A stretch of DNA of 17,302 nucleotides, from the NCBI GenBank assembly GCA_900769965.1, contig CAAGIQ010000197.1, positions 1-17,302 on the forward strand, in the 5' to 3' direction. The position numbers were made by a program, and so were the translations under genes. Below, piece after piece: positions 7,279-14,669 of the stretch (the first letter of the stretch is position 1; each line of letters starts with the position of its first letter). Below the pieces are notes generated by a model. It saw nothing but the letters and a program-made list of their open reading frames with translations. It had not been told where the DNA came from and made no database searches. Origin of the DNA: Bacilli bacterium (GTDB lineage Bacteria > Bacillota_I > Bacilli_A > RFN20 > CAG-288).

Positions 7279-7307
7279 TTGCAAAATACTATGTCATAGA
7301 CTATTAT
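7279..7307 (+). promoter_or_regulatory. Promoter of the four-helix membrane protein gene
   Basis: TTGCAA (7279-7284), a 17-bp spacer and TATTAT (7302-7307). Predicted start near 7314. AGAGG at 7316-7320 would then serve as ribosome binding site, about 10 bases before the ATG. A second TATAAT at 7264-7269 has a poorer -35. Confidence 0.6.
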
Positions 7308-7330
7308 TAACTTACTAGAGGTTTTTTATT

Positions 7331-7771
7331 ATGAACATAAACATTAAAAGAAAAAAATCATCCTTCTTACTAGGATTTATAACTTTAATTCTTGGCCTAG
7401 TTATCGCATTGTTATACTTCTTAGCTTTATCTGCTAAAGATAGTGGCTCTATCGATTTTAACAGTGCTATATCTCTCGCGACATCGTTCTTTACAACGCT
7501 TGATTTTTCTAACATCAGCACCTATATGATTTTAACGATGTTCTTCCTTCCTTTAATAGGTGGAGTATTAGCTTTGTTCTGTCGCTTAGCAAGATTTATC
7601 AACGTTATAACTTTTTCTTCATTCCTTCTTTCCGCAGTAACTTTCTTCTTCAGTTACGGAACTGGAGTATTCGATTTCATGAATATAACTAATAGCTTAA
7701 TATCCATATCATTTATTGTTTCGTTGATTGGATTATTGCTTTCCTTTATCAATTTAGAAAAATCTAAATAA
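7331..7771 (+). CDS. Small four-helix membrane protein, function unknown
   Basis: I do not recognise this 146-residue protein. It begins with a basic stretch (MNINIKRKKSS), then has four likely membrane helices at about 12-33, 65-84, 90-109 and 120-141. Between the first two is a short polar loop, about 34-62. No catalytic motif or transport signature is visible, and there are only one cysteine and few charged residues inside the helices. It has its own promoter just upstream and an intrinsic terminator 9 bp after its TAA stop, so it can be a single-gene transcript. The next gene is in the same reading frame, separated from it only by this TAA and the terminator hairpin. Coding is supported by the promoter, the ribosome binding site and the helix pattern. 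Confidence 0.72.
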   Translation: MNINIKRKKSSFLLGFITLILGLVIALLYFLALSAKDSGSIDFNSAISLATSFFTTLDFSNISTYMILTMFFLPLIGGVLALFCRLARFINVITFSSFLLSAVTFFFSYGTGVFDFMNITNSLISISFIVSLIGLLLSFINLEKSK

Positions 7772-7780
7772 ACTTTTTTT

Positions 7781-7804
7781 ACTAGGCTTTTGCCTAGTTT
7801 TTTT
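7781..7804 (+). terminator. Intrinsic terminator between two plus-strand genes
   Basis: ACTAGGC (7781-7787) pairs perfectly with GCCTAGT (7792-7798) around a TTTT loop, and T residues run on to 7804. This is a textbook intrinsic terminator. It ends only six bases before the likely ATG of the next gene, so it could control how much of that gene is transcribed from the upstream promoter. Confidence 0.8.
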
Positions 7805-7810
7805 GTGGTT

Positions 7811-8635
7811 ATGACAAGAGAATTTAGAAGAAATTTAAGAATCTTTACTTCTTTAGCTATGACTGTAATAGCATGTTTTTCGTGTGTCGTAGCTACTTAC
7901 TGCTTCTATACTACTGTTAGAGTTAACGAAGCTATGCTCAATTCTTTAGGAGTTAGAATGGAAGGAGTTAACATCTCCTATTCATACTTCCTCTACGATA
8001 CATCAACTAATAAAGGTATCTACCAGAGTTCCGATAGTTACATCGAGCTAAATAACTACGATGCTTACATCGCTAGCAACAACACTAATCTCGAGCTTTT
8101 CATCGTCTTCGAAGTTCTTAGCGATGTCGGAGATACTGTAACAATTACCCTTTCTTCACCTAATTCAACCTACCTTTCTTCACAGGTTATAGAATCCAAA
8201 ACTTACTACAACGTTTCCGATGTCACATATTGCGCATCCTTCAATTCAACTTTAAGCAGTTATAGTTATGATAACTCTAATCCTTACGACATCTACTACG
8301 AATTCATCTCTTCTCAGAGTGAAGCTAATGCCGATAGAACCTATAGAGCTCTTAAATCGATGTTAGATAACTCTTCCACTTTGATCCAAGCTTCTCTAGT
8401 AGATATTGTAACAAGTGATTCAAAAACGGAATTTATCAAAAAGACCAGTTCTACAATGAGCATTCCTGTTTCAAAAGGAAGCAGTAGACCTCTTGGAGTT
8501 TTGATATTAGATTATTCAGATCAACTCATTAGCAGCTACCTTTCAAGAGTTAATCCATCCCTTGATAGCTTTGTTGCTCCAGATGGAAAATCATCTGAGA
8601 AATTTGTTGGAGATCTTTCCTTAACTATCAGTTAA
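7811..8635 (+). CDS. Predicted membrane-anchored extracytoplasmic protein, function unknown
   Basis: I do not recognise this protein. From the ATG at 7811 it has 274 residues: a basic start (MTREFRRNLR), one hydrophobic helix at about 13-34 and a long Ser/Tyr/Asn/Thr-rich remainder that looks like a beta-rich outer domain. The helix fits a signal anchor; there is no lipobox cysteine in a proper context and no LPxTG motif. The start is uncertain: in-frame TTG (7790) and GTG (7805) are alternatives. None has a clear ribosome binding site, because the upstream bases are the T tract of a terminator. The frame is the same as that of the preceding gene, with one TAA between them. The two may be a functional pair. 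Codon choice (GAT, AAC, TCT, TAC) resembles the lipoprotein gene at the right end of the window. Confidence 0.65.
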   Translation: MTREFRRNLRIFTSLAMTVIACFSCVVATYCFYTTVRVNEAMLNSLGVRMEGVNISYSYFLYDTSTNKGIYQSSDSYIELNNYDAYIASNNTNLELFIVFEVLSDVGDTVTITLSSPNSTYLSSQVIESKTYYNVSDVTYCASFNSTLSSYSYDNSNPYDIYYEFISSQSEANADRTYRALKSMLDNSSTLIQASLVDIVTSDSKTEFIKKTSSTMSIPVSKGSSRPLGVLILDYSDQLISSYLSRVNPSLDSFVAPDGKSSEKFVGDLSLTIS

Positions 8636-8664
8636 TCATTTCTTTTCCAAATAACTTTAAATAG

Positions 8665-8673
8665 TGCTATAAT
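8665..8673 (+). promoter_or_regulatory. Extended -10 promoter of the Nfu gene
   Basis: TGCTATAAT (8665-8673) is a perfect extended -10 element (TG-N-TATAAT). A poor -35-like TTCCAA lies 17 bp upstream at 8645-8650. Predicted start is near 8680, about 18 bases before the ATG, with AGAGGA as ribosome binding site. Confidence 0.65.
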
Positions 8674-8697
8674 ACCTAAGTCTAAAGAGGAAACGAT

Positions 8698-8997
8698 ATG
8701 TCAGAAGTAGATAACGATATAATTGAACAGATAAAAGATACCATTGAAAAACTAGCTATCTTCATCCGTAAAGATGGCGGAGATATCAAGTTTCATAGCT
8801 TCGATAACGAAACAGGAATAGTAAAAGTCACCCTTTCTGGAGCGTGCCAAGGTTGCATGTTCATCGATCAAACTATCACCTATGGAGTAGAAGCCATCCT
8901 TCAAGAAGAAGTAAAAGGCGTCAACAAAGTTGAAGTAGTTGATAAAGATGGAAATCCAATCGAGATGAACTCTTCTCTCGGCTACGATTCATTTTAA
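8698..8997 (+). CDS. Nfu-type Fe-S cluster scaffold (NifU C-terminal domain)
   Basis: A 99-residue protein that consists of one NifU C-terminal domain. Proteins of this kind (YutI in Bacillus) accept assembled Fe-S clusters and pass them to target enzymes. The signature is GACQGC with C50 and C53, preceded by IRKDGGDIKFHSFD and followed by a helix and the strand KGVNKVEVVD. The two cysteines would bind one cluster between two subunits. AGAGGA eight bases upstream supports the start. The gene has its own promoter and converges on the suf-mnmG operon through a shared terminator, so it lies close to the assembly genes but is separately expressed. The short tail after the domain (about 86-99) is not conserved to my knowledge. 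Confidence 0.92.
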   Translation: MSEVDNDIIEQIKDTIEKLAIFIRKDGGDIKFHSFDNETGIVKVTLSGACQGCMFIDQTITYGVEAILQEEVKGVNKVEVVDKDGNPIEMNSSLGYDSF

Positions 8998-9026
8998 AAA
9001 ACGAGGTTACCCTCGTTATTTTTTTT
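8996..9026. terminator. Bidirectional terminator between nfu and mnmG
   Basis: AACGAGG (9000-9006) pairs with CCTCGTT (9011-9017) around a TTAC loop. A runs lie on the left and T runs on the right, so the hairpin has a U tract in either direction. It ends the plus-strand Nfu transcript and, overlapping the mnmG stop codon, the minus-strand suf-mnmG transcript. Confidence 0.85.
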
Positions 9027-10884
9027 GCTTCTTTATATGGATCATCAAAGCGTTGATATCGGAAGGATGAACGTTAGTGATCCTGCTAGCCTCGCCGATA
9101 GTCTTCGGAAGAATCTTATTTAACTTCTCACGAGCTTCAAGACTTACCCCATCCATATTTAAATAATCTAAACCTTGTGGAATGATGTAATCTTCATAAG
9201 CCTTAAGCCTATTAGCTTCCTTAAGTTGAATGGAAATATACCCTTCATATTTTATTTCTATCTCTAACTTCTCCCTTATCTTATCGTTCAATTTTGGCAA
9301 GGAAGGAGTTAATTTAGCCAGCTCTTCATAACTTACCTTTTGACGCTTCAACAAAGAGTAATAAGAAGTGTTTCTATCAGGAGACGGAAAGCCTAGAGAC
9401 AAGATGTATTCGTTGACTTTATCGTTATTCGATATGTAAGTATCGTTTAACAAAGCTTTAGTTTCCTTGATAATATCTTCACTTACTTGAAGCTTTTCAA
9501 ACCTTTCCTTTGAATTCAATCCGTACAAATAACCGTATTTCATCAATCTAGAATCAGCGTTATCCGAACGAGTTAAAAGACGATATTCCGATCGTGAACT
9601 AAGTAGTCTATAAGGTTCTTTAGTACCTTTAGTAATTAAATCATCGATCATTATTCCTATATATGCTTCATCTCTTCTAAGGATGAAAGGTTCTTTGTTA
9701 TCTATGAATAAAGCAGCGTTGATACCTGCCATGAGGCCTAAAGAAGCCGCTTCTTCATAACCTGAGGTTCCAATGATTTGACCAGCTCCAAAAAGACCAT
9801 TAATACTTCTTAACATCAACGATTTATCAAACTGTAAAGGTTCGATAGCATCGTATTCAATAGCGTATGCATATTTGATAATCTTAGCGTGTTCAAGACC
9901 TTTAAGCGAGTGTACCATCTCCTCTTGAACTTCAATTGGCATCGAAGTTGAAAAGCCTTGAAGGTAAATAGAATCCATCTCCCTAGATTCCGGCTCTAAG
10001 AAGAGTTGATGTCTTTCCTTATCAGCAAAATTAACAATCTTAGTCTCGATACTTGGACAATAACGCGGACCAACACCTTTTATAGCGCCGCTGTACATGC
10101 TCGATTCATTGAGATGCTCTCTTATGATCTTATGAGTCTTTTCGTTAGTGTAAGTTAAGTAACACGGGATCTGTTCCTCATATGGAACAAAGAAATCGGT
10201 ATCGTAAGAAAACGCTAAATTACCTCTTGTGCCGTATTGAGGTTCTAAGACATCAAAATCGATCGAAGACGGATCTAATCTTTGAGGAGTACCTGTTTTA
10301 AGCCTGAAGAGCTTGATTCCATGCTCTTTTAAAGATTTAGAAAGTCCATGAGCCGCTCTTTCACCATCTGGGCCACCTTCTTTGATATCGTTGCCTCTTA
10401 ATATCATCGATTCTAGATGAGTTCCAGTAGTTAAGATAACCGCTTTAGCTAAGATCACTTGGCCATCTTCTAACTTAACACCCTTGATCGTTTCATTCTC
10501 AACTACGATCTCTTTTACTTCGTGTTCTTCAACATCAAGATTAGGAGTATTAGCTAATATCTCCTGCATCATTCGCGGATAAGTAATCTTATCCTCTTGA
10601 GCTCTTAAAGATTGAACGCCTGGACCTTTAGACATGTTTAAAACTTTGATTTGAAGGTAGTTTTTATCAGCTACTCTTCCCATCAAGCCACCTAAAGCAT
10701 CGATTTCTCTAACTACAATTCCTTTAGCACTACCTCCGATATGAGGGTTACAAGGCATGTTAGCGATCATCTTTTTATTTAAACAAAGAAGCAAGGTTCT
10801 TTTTCCCATCGTAGCAGTAGCGTGCGAAGCTTCAACCCCAGCATGACCACCACCAACTACGATGACATCGTATTCTTTTAACAT
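9016..10884 (-). CDS. mnmG: tRNA uridine-5-carboxymethylaminomethyl enzyme MnmG (GidA)
   Basis: MnmG, together with the GTPase MnmE, installs the cmnm5 or nm5 group on wobble uridine 34 of several tRNAs, using FAD, NADH and methylene-tetrahydrofolate. The 622-residue protein is full length. It has the FAD-binding loop VVGGGHAGVEAS (GGGHAG at 11-16), the conserved MPCNPHIGGSAKG with C45, and GPRYCPSIE with C276, both cysteines being family markers, plus QGFSTSMP. The C-terminal helical domain that contacts MnmE and tRNA is present. The start is two bases after the sufB stop codon, and GGAAGG inside the sufB end is the only ribosome binding site candidate, about 15 bases away, so translation is probably coupled. 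Placement in a suf operon is unusual; the gene is more often near mnmE or the parAB genes. Confidence 0.95.
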   Translation of the reverse strand: MLKEYDVIVVGGGHAGVEASHATATMGKRTLLLCLNKKMIANMPCNPHIGGSAKGIVVREIDALGGLMGRVADKNYLQIKVLNMSKGPGVQSLRAQEDKITYPRMMQEILANTPNLDVEEHEVKEIVVENETIKGVKLEDGQVILAKAVILTTGTHLESMILRGNDIKEGGPDGERAAHGLSKSLKEHGIKLFRLKTGTPQRLDPSSIDFDVLEPQYGTRGNLAFSYDTDFFVPYEEQIPCYLTYTNEKTHKIIREHLNESSMYSGAIKGVGPRYCPSIETKIVNFADKERHQLFLEPESREMDSIYLQGFSTSMPIEVQEEMVHSLKGLEHAKIIKYAYAIEYDAIEPLQFDKSLMLRSINGLFGAGQIIGTSGYEEAASLGLMAGINAALFIDNKEPFILRRDEAYIGIMIDDLITKGTKEPYRLLSSRSEYRLLTRSDNADSRLMKYGYLYGLNSKERFEKLQVSEDIIKETKALLNDTYISNNDKVNEYILSLGFPSPDRNTSYYSLLKRQKVSYEELAKLTPSLPKLNDKIREKLEIEIKYEGYISIQLKEANRLKAYEDYIIPQGLDYLNMDGVSLEAREKLNKILPKTIGEASRITNVHPSDINALMIHIKKQKK

Positions 10885-10886
10885 AT

Positions 10887-12293
10887 TTAGCCGATGCTTC
10901 CTTCCATATCAAATTTGATAAGTTGATTTAATTCAACCGCATATTCCATCGGAAGTTCCTTAGCAAACGGTTCGATAAAGCCCATAACTATCATCTGAGT
11001 AGCTTCCTTCTTAGAAAGACCTCTAGACATCAAATAGAAGAGTTCATCCTCATCGATTTTTGAAACTGTAGCTTCGTGTTCGATAAAAGAAGAATCGTTT
11101 TTAACTAAGTTAGTTGGAATGGTATCTGACGCCGATTTATCATCGAGAATCAAGGTATCACACTCAACATGAGATCTAGACTGAGTAGCTCCACTTGTAA
11201 TATCGACTAAGCCGCGGTAATTAGCTACTCCACCTTCCTTAACAATAGATTTAGAGATGATAGTAGAAGATGTCTCTTTACCGATATGAATCATCTTTGC
11301 TCCAGCGTCTTGATACTGATTTTTAGAAGCAACCGCTATTGAGATACAGCTTCCTTTAGCTCTGTCTCCAACAAGAACGCAAGCTGGATATTTCATATTG
11401 GTTTGACTACCGATATTTCCATCGATCCACTCCATCAAACCATCCTCTTCAACACTAGCTCTCTTAGTAACTAAGTTAACGATATTATCCGACCAGTTTT
11501 GGATCGTAGAATATCTACACTTTGCTCTCTTACCAACGAAGATTTCTACTACTGCAGCGTGTAAGGAATCTTTTGAATATTGAGGAGCGGTACAACCTTC
11601 AACATAATGCAAAGAAGCATCGTCATCGACGATAATCAAAGTACGCTCAAACTGACCGCTTCTCTCGTTGTTAATTCTAAAATATGATTGAAGTGGCTTC
11701 TCTAACTTTACTCCCTTTGGAATATAGATAAAGCTTCCACCTGACCAACAGCAACCGTTTAAAGCGGCATATTTGTTATCGGTATATGGAACAAGTTTAC
11801 CGAAGTATTTCTTAAATAGCTCTGGATGAGTTTTCAAAGCGGTATCAGTATCTAAAAAGATAACCCCCTTATCTTCGACTTCCTTTAGCATGTTATGGTA
11901 AACAGCTTCAGATTCATATTGAGTGGAAACACCCGCTAAAAACTCCTTTTCAGCTTCAGGAATTCCAAGTTTAGAGAAAGTGTTTCTAACAGTCTCAGGA
12001 ACATCTTCCCACTTCTTAGAAACCTTATCGGAAAGCCTTGTAAAATAGGTGTAATCATCGAAATTTAAAAAGCTTAAATCCGGTCCGAAAGACGGTTGAT
12101 GATGCTTGATAAACTCCTTGTAGCTCTTCTCACGATATTCCTTCATGAACAAAGGCTCATTTTTCTGCGAGGAGATTTCATCGACGATTTCTAAAGACAG
12201 ACCCTTAGGAGTCTTGTAGATAGAAACATCCTCGTCTTTAAACTCGTATTTCGATCTATCTAGATCTAATGAATCAGTCTTCGTCGTGGACAT
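10887..12293 (-). CDS. sufB: Fe-S cluster scaffold protein SufB
   Basis: SufB is the core of the SufBC2D scaffold, on which Fe-S clusters are built in the cytoplasm. The 468-residue protein is full length. C378 (SHVECDT) and E407 (IEHEAT) are spaced 29 residues apart, as are the two residues C405 and E434 known to be needed in E. coli SufB. The end IDEDELFYLMSRGLSKKEA is the SufC-binding helical region. I choose the ATG at 12293 because AGGAGGG lies eight bases upstream; an in-frame ATG at 12311 overlaps that site and is unlikely. The start overlaps the end of sufU by 20 bp. It is followed by mnmG after two bases. Confidence 0.96.
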   Translation of the reverse strand: MSTTKTDSLDLDRSKYEFKDEDVSIYKTPKGLSLEIVDEISSQKNEPLFMKEYREKSYKEFIKHHQPSFGPDLSFLNFDDYTYFTRLSDKVSKKWEDVPETVRNTFSKLGIPEAEKEFLAGVSTQYESEAVYHNMLKEVEDKGVIFLDTDTALKTHPELFKKYFGKLVPYTDNKYAALNGCCWSGGSFIYIPKGVKLEKPLQSYFRINNERSGQFERTLIIVDDDASLHYVEGCTAPQYSKDSLHAAVVEIFVGKRAKCRYSTIQNWSDNIVNLVTKRASVEEDGLMEWIDGNIGSQTNMKYPACVLVGDRAKGSCISIAVASKNQYQDAGAKMIHIGKETSSTIISKSIVKEGGVANYRGLVDITSGATQSRSHVECDTLILDDKSASDTIPTNLVKNDSSFIEHEATVSKIDEDELFYLMSRGLSKKEATQMIVMGFIEPFAKELPMEYAVELNQLIKFDMEGSIG

Positions 12294-12738
12294 GTTCTTT
12301 GCCCTCCTCATCGAAAAGTTCTTTTAAGCCTCTCCAACCGATGGTTGCACATTTGATTCTGCTAGCTTGTTTTGAGGTATTGATAAAGGCGATAGCTTCA
12401 CCTAAGCATTCCTCATCGAATTCCTCTTCATTAATCATCTTGTTGAAATTGGCCATGATGTAGTTAGCTTCATCTTCTTTTTTACCCATTATTAAAGTAG
12501 TCATTATCGAAGTCGAAGCGGTGGAGATAGCGCAGCTAACACCATGCCAGCAGACATCTTTAACTACACCATCTTCCATAAGAAGTTGAACGTAGATATC
12601 ATCGATACATGAAGAAGAATCCATGTGAACAGTCTTATATCTTTCATCGTTAACTTCTCTTTTATTACGTGGGTTTTGATAGTGATCCATTATGATAGCA
12701 CGTAGGGTCATAGGATCATCTCTAAGCGAAAAAGGCAT
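12274..12738 (-). CDS. sufU: Zinc-dependent sulfurtransferase SufU
   Basis: SufU is the zinc protein that accepts persulfide sulfur from SufS in Gram-positive bacteria. The 154-residue protein has IMDHYQNPRN near the start and the four zinc/sulfur-acceptor positions C44, D46 (SSCID), C69 (SCAIS) and C130 (RIKCATIGW). The common NPTCGD motif reads SSSCIDD here: the metal ligands remain but the glycine between them is isoleucine. The C-terminal tail EEGKEHVHDED is acidic with two histidines. AAGGAGGT lies inside the end of sufS, about 10 bases before the chosen ATG, and the gene overlaps sufS by 17 bp. The stop is TGA. Its presence next to SufS marks this as the Gram-positive SUF type rather than the SufE type. 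Confidence 0.93.
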   Translation of the reverse strand: MPFSLRDDPMTLRAIIMDHYQNPRNKREVNDERYKTVHMDSSSCIDDIYVQLLMEDGVVKDVCWHGVSCAISTASTSIMTTLIMGKKEDEANYIMANFNKMINEEEFDEECLGEAIAFINTSKQASRIKCATIGWRGLKELFDEEGKEHVHDED

Positions 12739-13951
12739 CTAAAAAATTACCTCCTTTTGAAACAGCATCGATGAATTGATCAACATCCTCTTCATCGTTA
12801 TAAAAATATAAACTAGCTCTTATAGTAGCTTCAGTTTTTAAGAAATCCATCAATATCTTAGCGCAGTGTTGTCCGCTTCTAACCGCTACACCTTTCGAGT
12901 TTAAAAGTGTCGCCGCATCCTGAGCGAAAACGTCCTTGATATTAAATGTTACTATTCCGGTGTCAGCATTCTCGTTATATATTATGACATTATCGAGTTT
13001 TTTAAGACCTTCGATCATCCTTTTACGGAGTCTCAACTCATGTTCCTCGATGTTATCCATACCGATTCTAGATAAATAGCGGCAGGCTTGAGCTAAGCCT
13101 AAAGCTCCCGCGATATTTTGTGTTCCCGCTTCAAATTTAACAGGTGGAATCTGATAGGTGACATTGCCACAAGTCTCAAATCTAGTGTTCATTCCACCTC
13201 CTGAAAGAAGCGGATCTAACTTCATAAGTAGTTCGTATTTGCCATAGAGAACTCCAATTCCTGTAGGTCCACACATCTTATGGCCTGAAAAGCAGAGGAA
13301 ATCGATATCTAAATCTTTGACATCAACTTTCATATGCGGAACCGATTGAGCTCCATCTACTACTATTAAAGCTCCGTGTTTATGAGCCACTTTAGCAAGT
13401 TCTTTAACATCGACTACATAACCTAAAACATTAGTAACTTGAGCGACAGAAACTACTTTTGTTCTACTATTAATAACCTTCTCTAGATTCTCTTTTGTGA
13501 GCCTTCCCTCCGCGGTTAAAGGGATATATTTAATAACCGCTTTAGTCATCTTGGCTATCGAGAACCACGGAAGAACATTCGAAGCGTGTTCAGCTTCGGT
13601 AATGAGGATTTCATCCCCTTCTTTTAAGTAGTTATGTAAGCCATAAGCAATAGTATTTAACGACATGCTCGCTCCAGAAGTAAAAGCAACCTCTTTGGCT
13701 TCTGCGTTGATGAAGCGGGCTACTTCTTCTCTAGCTTCCTCGTATTTCACATCGACAAAGTGCGCAAGATCGTAATCTCCTCTGTGGGAATTAGCTGTAA
13801 AAGAAGTGTAGTAATCATCTGAAGCCTTGATGACTTCATAAGGTTTAAAAGAAGTAGCTGCATTATCTAAATAGACGAAGCGGTGGTTCTGCATCGTCTT
13901 ATAGTTTTCAAACATCGGAAAATCTTCTCTTATCTTTTTTACATCAATCAT
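12722..13951 (-). CDS. sufS: Cysteine desulfurase SufS
   Basis: SufS is a pyridoxal-phosphate enzyme that converts L-cysteine to L-alanine and holds the sulfur as a persulfide. The 409-residue protein is a full-length group II desulfurase. H122 or H123 (EAEHASN) stacks on the cofactor, D199 (VVDGAQS) contacts its pyridine nitrogen, and K225 (FSGHKMCGPTG) forms the Schiff base. C363 (RSGQHCAK) is the catalytic cysteine, and R378 (IRAS) binds the substrate carboxylate. The usual HHCAQP around the cysteine reads QHCAKI here. AAGGAA upstream supports the start, and sufD ends one base before it. The protein supplies sulfur to SufU and probably also to tRNA thiolation. Confidence 0.95.
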   Translation of the reverse strand: MIDVKKIREDFPMFENYKTMQNHRFVYLDNAATSFKPYEVIKASDDYYTSFTANSHRGDYDLAHFVDVKYEEAREEVARFINAEAKEVAFTSGASMSLNTIAYGLHNYLKEGDEILITEAEHASNVLPWFSIAKMTKAVIKYIPLTAEGRLTKENLEKVINSRTKVVSVAQVTNVLGYVVDVKELAKVAHKHGALIVVDGAQSVPHMKVDVKDLDIDFLCFSGHKMCGPTGIGVLYGKYELLMKLDPLLSGGGMNTRFETCGNVTYQIPPVKFEAGTQNIAGALGLAQACRYLSRIGMDNIEEHELRLRKRMIEGLKKLDNVIIYNENADTGIVTFNIKDVFAQDAATLLNSKGVAVRSGQHCAKILMDFLKTEATIRASLYFYNDEEDVDQFIDAVSKGGNFLDAFFA

Positions 13952-13952
13952 G

Positions 13953-14669
13953 TTAATTTTCCTTCTTTTCTATGAGGCTAATAAGCTTGGCTTTATAGCC
14001 TTCATCTCTTAACTTATCGATAATAGGTTTCAAGTAAGAATAAGTTAATAACAATGTTGCTTTCTTGATGTCTAAACCACGTGACATCATATAGAATAAG
14101 ACATCTTCTGACACCTTACCTAATTTAGCAGAGTGCGAAGCTTTGATGTCATTTTCATCGATCTTTAAGATCGGTGATACTTGACATTTACCTTTAGAGG
14201 CTAAGTTTACGATTGTTCCTTCTTCTGAGGTAAACGATTTCTTAGCACCTCTTTTGATAGTTGTAGTACCTAGTAATTCAAGATCGCTATCATCGGTTTT
14301 TACCCCGTACATCTTTACATATGAATAACTTCTTTCTCCGTCTTGAAGAACTTTCACATCATATTTTTTATGACCTTCTAAAGAAGAAATAGTTCCGATA
14401 TTAGATTCAAAATGCGAATCGTTAACTAGCTCGACATCGAAGTCGAAATCGATAGAAGAAGAAGCGAAATCGACGACGTTAAGTTCTAGTCTAGCATTAT
14501 CTTTTAAGCTAGCCTTTCCTAAAAACTTTCTTGAGGAAGATGAGTCGATACCGACTACATCAACTTTTAAAAAGCCGCTTTCTTCTATTACTAAAGATAT
14601 TTCTTCCTGTTCATCAAGATTGATTAAAAGATAGTCTGAAGCGTTACTTTTAACAATCTTTTCCATCAT
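13953..14669 (-). CDS. sufD: Short SufD-like Fe-S assembly protein
   Basis: This 238-residue protein matches the C-terminal half of the SufBD family. The best part is IKASHSAKLGKVSEDVLFYMMSRGLDIKKA (from about 175), which parallels the SufB segment ending LFYLMSRGLSKKEA; H179 corresponds to the conserved histidine H360 of E. coli SufD. Before it lies a beta-strand-rich stretch (about 10-170) fitting the SufBD beta-helix core. The usual N-terminal helical domain, which would bring it to 400 or more residues, is absent. No frameshifted remains of it are visible, because the ATG overlaps the sufC stop codon with AAGGTG upstream. So the gene is short by design or by old loss rather than recently broken. 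It probably forms the SufBC2D scaffold with SufB and SufC. Confidence 0.85.
   Translation of the reverse strand: MMEKIVKSNASDYLLINLDEQEEISLVIEESGFLKVDVVGIDSSSSRKFLGKASLKDNARLELNVVDFASSSIDFDFDVELVNDSHFESNIGTISSLEGHKKYDVKVLQDGERSYSYVKMYGVKTDDSDLELLGTTTIKRGAKKSFTSEEGTIVNLASKGKCQVSPILKIDENDIKASHSAKLGKVSEDVLFYMMSRGLDIKKATLLLTYSYLKPIIDKLRDEGYKAKLISLIEKKEN

Noticed and set aside
7134..7330. Possible replication origin near dnaB, rplI and rlmH
   Set aside because: The AT-rich gap is tempting, but I found no cluster of TTATCCACA-type DnaA boxes here or in the other gaps, and dnaA/dnaN are absent.
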